This document shows, in pieces, positions 6,284 through 14,892 of a stretch of 33,424 nucleotides of DNA (its first letter is position 1; each line of letters opens with the position of its first letter). The DNA is from a virus, in IMG/VR virus record IMGVR_UViG_3300013306_000040, positions 1 through 33,424 of that record. One strand, written 5' to 3'. The notes under the pieces are model-generated. The model made no database searches. It was given only the letters and a program-made list of their open reading frames with translations, and was not told the DNA's origin. Position numbers and translations under genes: made by a program.

Positions 6284-6907
6284 ATGGACAGGCCATACCC
6301 TCCATCGTCACTGCTTGAACTGTCCGACCTGAGCGACTTCGGCATCCGCCTGACCCCAGCACCTGAGGTGTGGGAATGGCTCCAGGCTGAGATCCTTGCC
6401 GACACCGGCAGCATTCACAACGAAGACCATGCCCACCTACTGGATGCAGGCGTCCGGGTCATGTGGGCCTCGTCGAGCTTCAACAAGCAGGGTCGTACAG
6501 TCCTGGGCCAGGCCGAGCAGGTAGCGTTCCGCGCTGGAGGTTGGCAGAAAGCCCGGATGGAGCAACAGATGCGTGATTGGTTCGGCGATGTGCCAGCCTT
6601 CATCATCACCCTGGCTGCCGACTACTGCGCCCAATGCAGCGACCTTGAGTTCTGTGCGCTCTTGGAGCACGAGCTGTATCACCTGGCTCACGCGACCGAC
6701 AAGTACGGTCAACCAGCATTCACCCAAGACGGGGCGCCGAAGATCAAGCTGCAGGGGCACGACGTAGAAGAGTTCGTCGGTGTCGTCCGTCGCTACGGTG
6801 CGAGCCATGACGTTCAAGCGTTGGTGGATGCTGCAAACAGTCCTGCTGAGGTGGGTAAATTGAACATTGCGAGGGCCTGCGGAACCTGTCTGCTCAAGCT
6901 GGCTTAA
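6284..6907 (+). CDS. Putative phage metallopeptidase (HExxH)
   Basis: A 207-residue protein with the zinc-protease motif HELYH at residues 129-133, continuing HELYHLAH, where the two His and the Glu would bind zinc and activate water. The segment before it (DLEFCALLEHELYH) is a typical helix for this fold. It resembles the small 'putative phage metallopeptidase' proteins found beside terminase genes. AAGGTGA lies just before the ATG at 6284. It directly precedes the terminase small subunit. A head-maturation role is possible, but no prohead protease has otherwise been seen here, and the substrate is unknown. Confidence 0.75.
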   Translation: MDRPYPPSSLLELSDLSDFGIRLTPAPEVWEWLQAEILADTGSIHNEDHAHLLDAGVRVMWASSSFNKQGRTVLGQAEQVAFRAGGWQKARMEQQMRDWFGDVPAFIITLAADYCAQCSDLEFCALLEHELYHLAHATDKYGQPAFTQDGAPKIKLQGHDVEEFVGVVRRYGASHDVQALVDAANSPAEVGKLNIARACGTCLLKLA

Positions 6908-6938
6908 TCCTTGACAGCCCTTGACGGAAAACGAATCT

Positions 6939-7400
6939 ATGGCAGCCCTGAAAGATGAGGTGAAGGCCTTTATTGTCCAAGCCCTGGCCTGCTTCGACAC
7001 CCCCAGTCAGGTTTGTCAGGCCGTCAAGGAGCAATACGGCATCGAGGTGTCCCGCCAACTGTGTGAGCGATACGACCCAACCAAGTATTCCGGTCGGGAC
7101 CTTGGGCAGAAGTGGAAGACGTTTTTTGAAGAGTGCCGTAAGCGCTTCAGGGAAGAGACTGTTGATATCCCGATTGCCAACCGTGCCTTCCGCCTGCGCG
7201 CCATGAACCGCTTTGTGGAGAAGGCCGAGACGATGAAGAACATTGGTCTGGCCATGCAGATCCTCGAGCAGGCCGCGAAAGAGACCGGTGACATCTACGT
7301 CAACCGGGCACGGAAAGAAGAGACGGGCGATGAACCGGTGATCCCGACCCGCATCCAGGTCGACGTGGTGGATGCGAGGAAGCCGAATGCCGAGCCTTAA
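6939..7400 (+). CDS. Terminase small subunit, DUF2280 type
   Basis: A 153-residue protein starting MAALKDEVKAFIVQALACFD, the characteristic beginning of DUF2280 proteins, which occur as small terminase subunits in Pseudomonas and related phages. Residues ~10-50 form a helix-turn-helix-like DNA-binding region (FDTPSQVCQAVKEQYGIEVS). The small subunit recognises the packaging site on phage DNA and regulates the large subunit. I prefer the ATG at 6939 to the in-frame TTG at 6921 because it gives the family N-terminus. It overlaps the large subunit by 14 bases. Confidence 0.82.
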   Translation: MAALKDEVKAFIVQALACFDTPSQVCQAVKEQYGIEVSRQLCERYDPTKYSGRDLGQKWKTFFEECRKRFREETVDIPIANRAFRLRAMNRFVEKAETMKNIGLAMQILEQAAKETGDIYVNRARKEETGDEPVIPTRIQVDVVDARKPNAEP

Positions 7401-8688
7401 CGTTCCGCAGGCTCAGTTCCTCACGCTGCCCCACAAGTTTCGCGCGTTCGTTGCCGGGTTCGGCTCGGGCAAGACCTGGGTGGGATGCTCGGCACTGAGC
7501 AAGCACTTCATGGAGTGGCCCGGCGTTAACGCTGGCTACTTCGCACCGACTTACCCGCAGATCCGGGACATCTTCTATCCGACCATGGATGAGGTGGCCT
7601 ACGACTGGGGGCTGAAGACCAAGATCAACCAGGCGAACCACGAGGTTCACATCTACAGCGGCCGGCAGTCCCGCGGCACTGTGATCTGTCGGTCGATGGA
7701 GAAGCCGCAGACCATTGTCGGCTTCAAGATCGGCCACGCCCTGGTGGATGAACTGGACGTTCTGACCGCAGTCAAGGCGCAGCAGGCCTGGCGCAAGATC
7801 ATTGCCCGGATGCGCTACAACCTGCCCGGGCTGAAGAACGGGGTGGATGTCACCACGACGCCGGAAGGCTTCAAGTTCGTCTTCCTGCAGTTCGTGAAAC
7901 AGCTGCGCGATAAGCCGTCGCTGAAAGAGATGTACGGCCTGGTGCAGGCCAGCACGTTCGACAACGAGCTGAACCTGCCGGATGACTACATCGCCTCCCT
8001 GATGGAGTCGTATCCGCCCCAGCTGATCATGGCGTACCTCAAGGGCCAGTTCGTCAACCTGACGTCCGGCACGATCTACACGGCCTACGACCGCAAGCTC
8101 AACGGATGCTTCGACACCGTGCAGCCCGGCGAGCCGCTGTTCATCGGGATGGACTTCAACGTCGGCAAGATGGCGGCGATCACCCACGTCAAGCGCGACC
8201 AGGGGCTGCCCAGGGCAGTGGATGAGCTGATCGACGGTTACGACACGCCCGACATGATCCGCCGGATCAAAGAGCGCTACTGGCAGCACGACGGCAATGA
8301 CTTCAAGAAGACCTGCGAGATCAGGATCTACCCGGATGCCTCTGGTGATTCACGTAAGTCCGTGAACGCCAGCATTACCGACCTGGCCATGCTCAAACAG
8401 GCGGGGTTCTCGGTCATCGCTCCAGCGGCAAACCCGCCGGTGAAGGACCGAATCAACGCAATGAACGCCGTCTTCTGCAATGCGCAGGGCGAGCGCCGCT
8501 ACCTGATCAACTCGCTCACCTGCCCAACCTACGCCGACGGCCTGGAGCAGCAGGTGTGGGGCGCGAACGGGGAGCCAGACAAAACCGCCGGCATCGATCA
8601 CGCGAATGACGCCGGCGGCTACTCCATCCACCGCGAGTACCCGATCATCAAACCGGTCACCGCAATGAAAATGGGGGTCGCTCGATGA
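7387..8688 (+). CDS. Terminase large subunit
   Basis: A 433-residue packaging motor. The N-terminal ATPase has the Walker A loop GFGSGKT at 24-30 and Walker B ALVDELD at 118-124, with E122 the likely catalytic Glu. The C-terminal RNase H-like nuclease has D256 in GMDFNVG and D408 in HANDAGG as likely metal ligands. Together they cut concatemeric DNA and pump it into the prohead through the portal. GAGGAA at 7375-7380 sets the ATG at 7387 rather than the one at 7372. It overlaps the portal gene by four bases. Confidence 0.93.
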   Translation: MPSLNVPQAQFLTLPHKFRAFVAGFGSGKTWVGCSALSKHFMEWPGVNAGYFAPTYPQIRDIFYPTMDEVAYDWGLKTKINQANHEVHIYSGRQSRGTVICRSMEKPQTIVGFKIGHALVDELDVLTAVKAQQAWRKIIARMRYNLPGLKNGVDVTTTPEGFKFVFLQFVKQLRDKPSLKEMYGLVQASTFDNELNLPDDYIASLMESYPPQLIMAYLKGQFVNLTSGTIYTAYDRKLNGCFDTVQPGEPLFIGMDFNVGKMAAITHVKRDQGLPRAVDELIDGYDTPDMIRRIKERYWQHDGNDFKKTCEIRIYPDASGDSRKSVNASITDLAMLKQAGFSVIAPAANPPVKDRINAMNAVFCNAQGERRYLINSLTCPTYADGLEQQVWGANGEPDKTAGIDHANDAGGYSIHREYPIIKPVTAMKMGVAR

Positions 8689-10145
8689 CGGACGTCACTT
8701 TCACCCGCTCCGAGTACACGGCGGCGCAGTACCGCTGGCGCTTGGTGCGCGACGTCTGCAAGGGCTCGGAAACAGTCAAGGCTGCTGGCGATTACTACCT
8801 GCCCAGGCCGAACGCCTCGGACAAGTCACAGGACAACAAGGACCGGTACGACGCGTACAAGAAGCGCGCCGTGTTCTACAACGCAACTGGGCGCACGAAA
8901 CACAGCCTGGTGGGCGCGGTGTTCCGCACATGGCCAACGCTGACTGTTCCCGGTGCGCTCGACTACGTGACGAAGGACATCGACGGGCAAGGTGTCAGTG
9001 TTTACCAGCAATCGCAGTCAGTTATCGGGCATTTGCTCGAAGTCGGCCGTCACGGCTTGCTGGTGGATTACGCCGCCGTTGAGCCCGGCACCGTGAGCAA
9101 GGCGGACGAGCAGGCCGGTCGCGCCCGTGCAAACGTCGCCAGCTATCCGGCTGAATCAATCATCAACTGGAAAACGCGCCAGGTTGGCGGCCAACACCTG
9201 TTGAGCCTGGTTGTGCTGCGCGAAAAGATCGACGTCGATACTGCCGACGGATTCGGCAGTGAGCAGGTTGTGCAATATCGCGTACTGCGCCTGGATGCGT
9301 CCGGCGTGTACACCCAGGAGGTTTGGGAAGAGGGCTCCAGCAAGACGGAAATGACGGTGGCGCCTTTCGCCCCGCTGAACGGCTCAGGTCAGCCGTGGCG
9401 CATCATCCCGTTCCAGTTCCTGGGCAGCGAGAATAACGACACCAGTATCGACGACTCGCCGCTGTACGACATGGCCGAAGTGAACATCGGGCATTACCGC
9501 AACAGCGCGGATTATGAAGAGGCAGCGTACTTGGTGGGCCAGCCCCAACCATGGATGTCTGGCCTTGATGAGCAATGGCGCGACCACCTCGAAAAGGCCG
9601 GGATCTTCCTGGGCTCCAGGGCGCCTTGGCTGCTCCCTGTGAATGGCGCATGTGGCGTATGGCAGGCGCAGCCCAACACCGTCGCCAAAGAGGCCATGGA
9701 CGCTAAGAAGCAGGACATGGTGTCCCTCGGCGCCCGGCTGATCGAGCGTGGTAGCGCAGTGAAGACCGCTACCCAGGCCGACAACGACAGCGCCGCCGAA
9801 CACAGCGTTCTCTCCCTGGTGGTGAGCAACGTCAGCGAGGCATACAGCCAGTGCCTAGTTTGGATGGCCGAGTTCGTGAACGCCACCGGCGAGGTGGTCT
9901 ACAAGCTCAACCAAGACTTCAGCCAGATCACTCTGGACGCGACGATCCTGGCGGCACTCTTCAACGCAGTGCAGGGCGGCAAACTGCCGGAAGGCGATTT
10001 CTGGCAGTACCTGCGTGACCGTGGCGTGATCAACCCGGAGAAGACGGACGACAACATCCGGGATGAACTGGAAGCGCAAAGCGCCGGGCCAGCCCTGGAC
10101 GACACAGAGGTAATTCCGAATGGCGGCAAACCAAGCAATCCTTGA
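8685..10145 (+). CDS. Portal protein, DUF4055 type
   Basis: A 486-residue protein directly after the large terminase, where the portal belongs. It begins with RSEYTAAQYRWRLVRD and has a conserved-looking FRTWPTLTVP segment, both in keeping with DUF4055 portal proteins. Twelve copies would form the ring at one capsid vertex through which DNA passes and to which neck proteins attach. The C-terminal ~40 residues are acidic and overlap the next gene by 26 bases. The family call is from memory of typical members, and position strongly supports it. Confidence 0.85.
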   Translation: MTDVTFTRSEYTAAQYRWRLVRDVCKGSETVKAAGDYYLPRPNASDKSQDNKDRYDAYKKRAVFYNATGRTKHSLVGAVFRTWPTLTVPGALDYVTKDIDGQGVSVYQQSQSVIGHLLEVGRHGLLVDYAAVEPGTVSKADEQAGRARANVASYPAESIINWKTRQVGGQHLLSLVVLREKIDVDTADGFGSEQVVQYRVLRLDASGVYTQEVWEEGSSKTEMTVAPFAPLNGSGQPWRIIPFQFLGSENNDTSIDDSPLYDMAEVNIGHYRNSADYEEAAYLVGQPQPWMSGLDEQWRDHLEKAGIFLGSRAPWLLPVNGACGVWQAQPNTVAKEAMDAKKQDMVSLGARLIERGSAVKTATQADNDSAAEHSVLSLVVSNVSEAYSQCLVWMAEFVNATGEVVYKLNQDFSQITLDATILAALFNAVQGGKLPEGDFWQYLRDRGVINPEKTDDNIRDELEAQSAGPALDDTEVIPNGGKPSNP

Positions 10146-11205
10146 CGCCACCATCCGGCATGCCGTGTTCCTGGAGCAGCTGAAATCAGGGGAGGTGGAG
10201 AAGTTTGCGCCGTTCCTCAAGGAGATCGACCGCTCGATTCGTGAGCGGCTGACGCGGGCGGATCTGACGGACTACACCGTCGCCCGCCTGGAGCGGCTGC
10301 TTAGCGAGGTTGATAGCCTGCTGCTGGGCATCTTCGACCGGTACAGCGAGAAGCTGAACCTCGACCTGGTGGACATCGCCAATTACGAGGCCGAGTTTGA
10401 AGCGACCAGCCTAACCCGCGCGGCGCCGGTGGGCGTCACCTTCGATGCGGCGGTGCCAGGTGCTGCGGCAATCAGGGCGGCAATCCTCACCAATCCGCTC
10501 AGTGTGCGCGGTGCCGACGGCGGGAAGCTGCTCAAGGCGTTCATTGATGGCTTCACCGCCACGGAGCGGCAGCGTCTCACAGGCGCGATCAGGCAGGGCT
10601 TCTTCGAAGGCCAGACGAACTTCCAGATCATCAAGAACATCCGTGGCACAAAAGCGCTCCAGTACAACGACGGCATTCTGGCCACGACTAACCGCAACGC
10701 CGGCGCCATCGTGCGGACGGCAGTGCAGCACGTCGCCACCCAGGCGCGCATGGAGACGCTGAAGGAGAACGCCGATGTCGTGCAGTCGGTGGAGTGGGTC
10801 AGCACCCTGGATTCGAAGACCACCAGCCAGTGCCGGACGCTGGACAAGCAACGGTTCAAGCTGACTGAAGGGCCAAGGCCTCCGATCCACATCAACTGTC
10901 GCTCGACCGTGGTTGCGGTGACGCGCTTCAGCGCCTTGTTCGCCAAGGACGCCACTCGGGCATCTATCGGCGACGGCGGTGCTCAGCAGGTGAGGGCAGA
11001 CCTCAGCTATTACGACTGGCTCAAACAACAGCCGGCGGCGTTCCAGGATAAGGCCATCGGCCCGGTTCGGGCGAAGTTGTTCCGCGCAGGCGGCCTGAGC
11101 ATCGAGCGCTTTTCCGAGCTGCAGCTTGATCGCAACTTTTCACCTCTGACCCTCGCACAAATGCGCTCATTGGAGCCGCTAGCTTTTGAGCGATCCGGAT
11201 TGTAA
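10120..11205 (+). CDS. Minor head / head morphogenesis protein (SPP1 gp7 family)
   Basis: A 361-residue protein whose middle carries the SPP1 gp7/Mu F signature: RTAVQHVATQAR, then VSTLDSKTTSQCRTLDKQRF, then PPIHINCRST, with paired Cys and a conserved His. Members bind the portal, are packaged in small numbers and help assembly or DNA ejection. AGAGGT lies upstream of the ATG at 10120, inside the portal gene end. The next gene is an AT-rich insertion rather than the usual scaffold. Confidence 0.88.
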   Translation: MAANQAILDATIRHAVFLEQLKSGEVEKFAPFLKEIDRSIRERLTRADLTDYTVARLERLLSEVDSLLLGIFDRYSEKLNLDLVDIANYEAEFEATSLTRAAPVGVTFDAAVPGAAAIRAAILTNPLSVRGADGGKLLKAFIDGFTATERQRLTGAIRQGFFEGQTNFQIIKNIRGTKALQYNDGILATTNRNAGAIVRTAVQHVATQARMETLKENADVVQSVEWVSTLDSKTTSQCRTLDKQRFKLTEGPRPPIHINCRSTVVAVTRFSALFAKDATRASIGDGGAQQVRADLSYYDWLKQQPAAFQDKAIGPVRAKLFRAGGLSIERFSELQLDRNFSPLTLAQMRSLEPLAFERSGL

Positions 11206-11236
11206 GGTTTGTCTTAACTTGCACGGAGCAAAATAC

Positions 11237-11647
11237 ATGAGCGATCCAGATGTAGAAGACATCTCCATACACGATCTTGATGGGTGGAGGTTGCGTTACG
11301 CCTTTGCGAAACATGTTGCAAATCATGATGTGCGAATGGGTAAGTCGGACCCATTTAGCCCCGATCCATTTCTGGTAATTCATATAAATAGCATCCTATC
11401 CGGTGATGGTAGCTATGAGTCGCTTTCAATTAAAAACGAAGAAAGGCTTTGTAGGTTTTATCCGGAAGAAATTACAAATCTTTTAAAAAACAGTGATTTG
11501 GTTGTTGGAACCAATGAGGATTGCTATCAATGTACCGTTGATCGAATCGGTACTTTTGAAGCTGTGAGTGCGGATGAGGCAAAACAAAAGGCGATGATAG
11601 CTATCGCAATAAATGGAACTGTTGTTTCAATTCCTCAGATCAATTAA
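11237..11647 (+). CDS. AT-rich accessory gene (moron candidate), 136 aa, unknown function
   Basis: Starts MSDPDVEDISIHDLDGWRLR at ATG 11237, with CGGAG upstream; an in-frame TTG at 11186 lacks a ribosome site. Base use is visibly richer in A and T than in the flanking head genes, with AAA/AAT/TTT-rich codons. The protein is acidic, soluble, has a C-x2-C (CYQC) and ends in a short helix-strand unit (VSADEAKQKAMIAIAINGTVVSI). It ends at a terminator (11665-11688). Foreign composition, own terminator and placement between conserved head genes are the marks of a recently acquired moron. No family recognised. Confidence 0.72.
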   Translation: MSDPDVEDISIHDLDGWRLRYAFAKHVANHDVRMGKSDPFSPDPFLVIHINSILSGDGSYESLSIKNEERLCRFYPEEITNLLKNSDLVVGTNEDCYQCTVDRIGTFEAVSADEAKQKAMIAIAINGTVVSIPQIN

Positions 11648-11664
11648 GTAAAACAATTCAATCT

Positions 11665-11688
11665 AAACCGCCTTGGGGCGGTTTTTTT
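11665..11688 (+). terminator. Intrinsic terminator after the AT-rich accessory gene
   Basis: AAACCGCC (11665-11672) pairs with GGCGGTTT (11677-11684) around TTGG, followed by a T run. Confidence 0.88.
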
Positions 11689-11733
11689 ATGCCTGCAGGC
11701 AGGGCCTGCACCTACGTCTCTGGGAGACAACCA

Positions 11734-12441
11734 ATGCTGAAATTCCAACTGGATACCCTGGAAGGGGTAGATGAGGCCGTGCGCGCTCTTTACACCGAGA
11801 AGGACGGCAAGTTCGTACTCGGCATTGAAGGTCTGCCGCAGCAAGAAGATGTATCCGGTCTGAAGGCCAAGGTCGATGAACTGCTCGGCGAGAAGAAAGC
11901 CGCCGAGAAAGCTCGAAAGGATGCGGAAGAGCAGGCCCGGCTGGAGCGTGAAGAGGCAGCTCGCAAATCGGGCAACGTCGAAGAACTCGAGAAGTCCTGG
12001 TCCGAAAAGTACAACCGCCGCGAAGCTGAGCTGAACGGCATGCTGGAGCAGGAGCGTGGGACGCTGAGCACTCAGATCCGGGATCTGACCGTCGGCCGTA
12101 CCGCTACTGACATCGCGTCTGCCCTGGCAATCCCGGGCAGCGCCAAAGCCCTGTTGCCGCACATCGAACGCCGTCTGAGCGTCGAGCAGCGCGACGGGAA
12201 GCCTGTTGTGGTCGTCCTCGACCAGCAGGGCAAGCTCTCGGCGGCAACGCTGGATGAGCTGAAAGCAGAATTCGCAAACGACACGGCCTTCGCGCCGTTG
12301 ATCGCGGGTAGCAAGGCATCTGGCGGCGGGGCCGCTGGTGCTGGAGGTGGCGGCGGGGCCGCAAAAGGAAAAATCGGCGGCACCAAAGAGGAACGTACGG
12401 CCGCAATCGCGAGCCGGTTCCCGGATCTCCCACAATCGTAA
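11734..12441 (+). CDS. Capsid scaffolding protein
   Basis: A 235-residue protein just before the major capsid gene. Residues ~40-125 are a highly charged coiled coil (Glu, Lys, Arg, Ala), then a globular stretch, then a Gly/Ala-rich linker (~205-222) and a basic GKIGGTKEERTAAIASRF end that probably contacts the coat protein. Coiled-coil scaffolds of this shape guide prohead assembly and leave before packaging. GGGAG lies before the ATG at 11734; the upstream in-frame ATG at 11689 falls in the preceding terminator T-tract. Confidence 0.8.
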   Translation: MLKFQLDTLEGVDEAVRALYTEKDGKFVLGIEGLPQQEDVSGLKAKVDELLGEKKAAEKARKDAEEQARLEREEAARKSGNVEELEKSWSEKYNRREAELNGMLEQERGTLSTQIRDLTVGRTATDIASALAIPGSAKALLPHIERRLSVEQRDGKPVVVVLDQQGKLSAATLDELKAEFANDTAFAPLIAGSKASGGGAAGAGGGGGAAKGKIGGTKEERTAAIASRFPDLPQS

Positions 12442-12452
12442 GGAAATAACTC

Positions 12453-13421
12453 ATGTCCCTGTCGCAAATGCAGGTTTTCAACGAATACATCATGCCGGCG
12501 ACTCTCGAGACGCTGGATCAGTATCTCGCCGCTTTCAACGCCGCCAGCCGTGGTGCAATCGTGCTGTCCCCGGACGGCTTCACTGGTGACTTCCTCCAAG
12601 AGTCGTTCTTCCAGACTCTGGCCGCTGCCCAGCGCCGTGTGGATCGCTACAGCGCGAACGCTACTGTCGCTGCAACCGACCTGACTGAACTGAAGAACAC
12701 TTCGGTGAAGGTAGCCGGCGGCTTCGGTCCGATCCGCTACGAGCCGTCGCAAATGACCTGGCTGGAGCGCCCAACCGCGCAAGGCATCGAAGTCGCCAGC
12801 CGCGCGTTCGCTGAAATCCTGCTGAAGGACCAGTTGAACACCGCGATCGCCGCCCTGGTTGCTGCTATCACCGCCCAGGCTGCTGCCGTCAACGATGTGT
12901 CGGCTACCGCTGGCATCACCTACGCCGGCCTGAACAACGCCCACGCGAAGTTCGGCGACGCAAGCCAGAACCTGGTAACCCAGGTGATGCAGGGCACCAG
13001 CTACCACAAGTTGGTCGGCCAGAACCTGGCGAACCAGCAGCAGCTGTTCCAGGCGGGCAACGTCCGCGTCGTGGACATCCTCGGCAAGATCTCCGTTGTG
13101 ACGGATGCCCCGGCGCTGATGCAGGCCGGCACTCCGAACAAGGAAATCATCCTGTCCCTAGTGCAAGGCGCTGCGCTGGTCCATGACGGCCGCGACATCA
13201 TCAGCAACGTCCAGACCACCAACGGCAAGGAGCGTATCGAAACCACGCTCCAGACCGACTACACCTTCGGCCTCGGCCTGAAGGGCTACACCTGGGACAC
13301 CACCACCGGCGGCAAGTCGCCAACCGACGCCGAACTGGCGACCGGTACCAACTGGGACAAGACCGCCACCAGCATCAAGCACACCGCCGGTGTGGCTCTG
13401 ATCGGTGACGCCTCCAAGTAA
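12453..13421 (+). CDS. Major capsid protein
   Basis: A 322-residue protein following the scaffold, with very regular, high-GC codon use as expected of the most expressed gene. It begins MSLSQMQVFNEYIMPATLET and has an Ala-rich central region and a long beta-rich C-terminal half. The segment RVVDILGKISVVTDAPAL is typical of HK97-fold coat proteins of this group. AAGGAAA lies before the ATG. No delta domain or protease site is evident, in line with a separate scaffold. Confidence 0.85.
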   Translation: MSLSQMQVFNEYIMPATLETLDQYLAAFNAASRGAIVLSPDGFTGDFLQESFFQTLAAAQRRVDRYSANATVAATDLTELKNTSVKVAGGFGPIRYEPSQMTWLERPTAQGIEVASRAFAEILLKDQLNTAIAALVAAITAQAAAVNDVSATAGITYAGLNNAHAKFGDASQNLVTQVMQGTSYHKLVGQNLANQQQLFQAGNVRVVDILGKISVVTDAPALMQAGTPNKEIILSLVQGAALVHDGRDIISNVQTTNGKERIETTLQTDYTFGLGLKGYTWDTTTGGKSPTDAELATGTNWDKTATSIKHTAGVALIGDASK

Positions 13422-13470
13422 CCCTGACAGCTGAGTCGGGCCCAGTGCCCGGCTTGGCGAGGACATGATC

Positions 13471-14046
13471 ATGAGCAACAAAAACATCTGGTATCTGCCT
13501 GGTCCATTCCACCAGTACCAGGAAGACGTGAAGGCGCTGGCCAAGGCGAATGGCCTTCGCATCGTCGACGCGAGCGTTACCCAAATCCGCGAAGATGCTG
13601 CCGACGACGTGCCTGACGTGACGGTCAAGGAAGTGCCGAAGGTGCTGCTGATTGATGGTGGCAGTTCCAGCATCGATATCGATGCTTTCCGTGCCGAACT
13701 CGAATCTGTAGGTCTGATCGTCGAGTCATTCGCTGATCAAGCGCTGGCACGCCCAGAAGGCGAGCTTGGCCCTATCGCTGATCGCCTGTTTAAGGTGTTC
13801 GAAGCGGTAAACGCCGGCGTGGAAAGCCTCATCCGCGAGCGTGATGGTGAAGTGGCGAAGGTGAAAGCTCTGCAACTGCAGGTAGATGATCTTCTCCAGC
13901 AGATCGACAAAGCGGGTCGGGAAGATGCTGACGCGAAGGAAGTTGCCGACCTGAAAGCCAAGCTCGACGAAGCGAAGGTGCCATACCGGGCCAACGCCTC
14001 GAAAGAATCCTTGGAAAAGCTCGTCGCTGATCTGCCCAAGGCATGA
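13471..14046 (+). CDS. Hypothetical capsid-region protein with coiled coil and HeH-like end, 191 aa
   Basis: It starts at ATG 13471, which has GAGGA at a normal distance; an ATG at 13465 would be too close. The N-terminal ~85 residues look globular (NIWYLPGPFHQYQEDVKALA), followed by a coiled coil (~100-165) and a last ~25 residues resembling the short HeH/LEM helix pair (VPYRANASKESLEKLVADL). Proteins with such an end often sit beside capsid genes, as lambda FI does. A head-assembly or packaging-accessory role is inferred from place only. Confidence 0.65.
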   Translation: MSNKNIWYLPGPFHQYQEDVKALAKANGLRIVDASVTQIREDAADDVPDVTVKEVPKVLLIDGGSSSIDIDAFRAELESVGLIVESFADQALARPEGELGPIADRLFKVFEAVNAGVESLIRERDGEVAKVKALQLQVDDLLQQIDKAGREDADAKEVADLKAKLDEAKVPYRANASKESLEKLVADLPKA

Positions 14047-14104
14047 TAATGCTGGCTGCCGGTGACCCGGCGGCCGATCTCAAACCATTCCAGCGAGTTG
14101 ACGC

Positions 14105-14608
14105 ATGACACTCATCATCGAGGGCGGCACCGGCAAGCCTGACGCCGAAAGCTATGCGAGCGCCGAGGACCTGGCCCTGTATGCCGTGAAGTTCGGCACG
14201 GTCATCCCGGCGGGCGTGCCTGAGCAGGAAGCATTGCTGCGTCGGGCCGCCTTGGCGATGGATGGTATGACCTGGAAAGGCCGCAAGATGAGCAGCGAGC
14301 AGGCGTTGGCTTGGCCGCGCCGGGATGTTGAGCTGGACTGCCAGATCAAGCCAGACAACTACCTGCCGGCGCGGATCCAGTACGGGCAGATGGCCCTGGC
14401 CGCCGAGATTCATCAGGACGACATCGACCCGGTGGAGAAGCGCAAGGGTGCAGTAACACTGGAGCGCGTCGAAGGCGCTGTAACTCGAGAGTACGCGACG
14501 ATCTCCAACACCAGTGGTCGGCTGTTGCCGGCGGCGCCGGACCGGCCGAGCGCTACGCAGTTTGCCGACTACCTACAAAAGCGCGGGCTGTTCGCTGTTC
14601 GAGCATAG
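14105..14608 (+). CDS. Head-tail connector, DnaT-like family
   Basis: A 167-residue protein with the start MTLIIEGGTGKPDAESYASA, typical of phage proteins labelled 'putative DnaT-like ssDNA-binding', which act as the head completion adaptor below the portal. The middle shows the helical bundle pattern (QALAWPRRDVELD and a long Gln/Ala helix). Its place right after capsid genes and before neck proteins supports a connector role; real single-stranded DNA binding is doubtful. Confidence 0.75.
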   Translation: MTLIIEGGTGKPDAESYASAEDLALYAVKFGTVIPAGVPEQEALLRRAALAMDGMTWKGRKMSSEQALAWPRRDVELDCQIKPDNYLPARIQYGQMALAAEIHQDDIDPVEKRKGAVTLERVEGAVTREYATISNTSGRLLPAAPDRPSATQFADYLQKRGLFAVRA

Positions 14609-14645
14609 TGTTAGGTTTACCGTTTAAACGCAGAGGACGGTAGGC

Positions 14646-14846
14646 ATGACAGGGATTGAAGAGCAGCAGCAAAATGATGATGAATGGTTTAAGGAGGAAC
14701 GGCTGGCGTGGGACCAATATGCGGCTGCGTTTACCGCAAGTATAGCGAGTGACTGGAGTGGCGAACGGCAGGCAGAGTTCGTTGCCCGGTTTTCTGCGGA
14801 ATTTGCAGACAAGATGATTGAGGAACGGCGGAAACGCTTCGAATAA
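14646..14846 (+). CDS. Small acidic hypothetical protein, 66 aa
   Basis: A very polar, mostly helical protein: an acidic Gln/Glu/Asp start, Trp-containing middle and charged end (MIEERRKRFE). GAGGA lies about nine bases upstream of the ATG. It interrupts the usual connector-to-stopper gene order and is followed by a hairpin (14853-14872), so it may be a small accessory gene. Function unknown. Confidence 0.55.
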   Translation: MTGIEEQQQNDDEWFKEERLAWDQYAAAFTASIASDWSGERQAEFVARFSAEFADKMIEERRKRFE

Positions 14847-14852
14847 TACAGG

Positions 14853-14872
14853 GCCCAGCCATAGTGCTGGGC
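14853..14872 (+). terminator. Weak terminator-like hairpin
   Basis: GCCCAGC (14853-14859) pairs with GCTGGGC (14866-14872). Only TCTTC follows, so it is probably a partial terminator or an RNA-stabilising hairpin. Confidence 0.35.
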
Positions 14873-14892
14873 TCTTCACATCTGGAGCCACC

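Noticed and set aside
7300-8289. Minus-strand frame opposite the large terminase
   Set aside because: The terminase has complete ATPase and nuclease motifs; the antisense frame is rich in His, Val and Gln, as expected from shadowed GC-rich codons.
13437-13451. GGGC/GCCC hairpin after the major capsid gene as a terminator
   Set aside because: No T run follows; it may only stabilise the capsid mRNA or do nothing.
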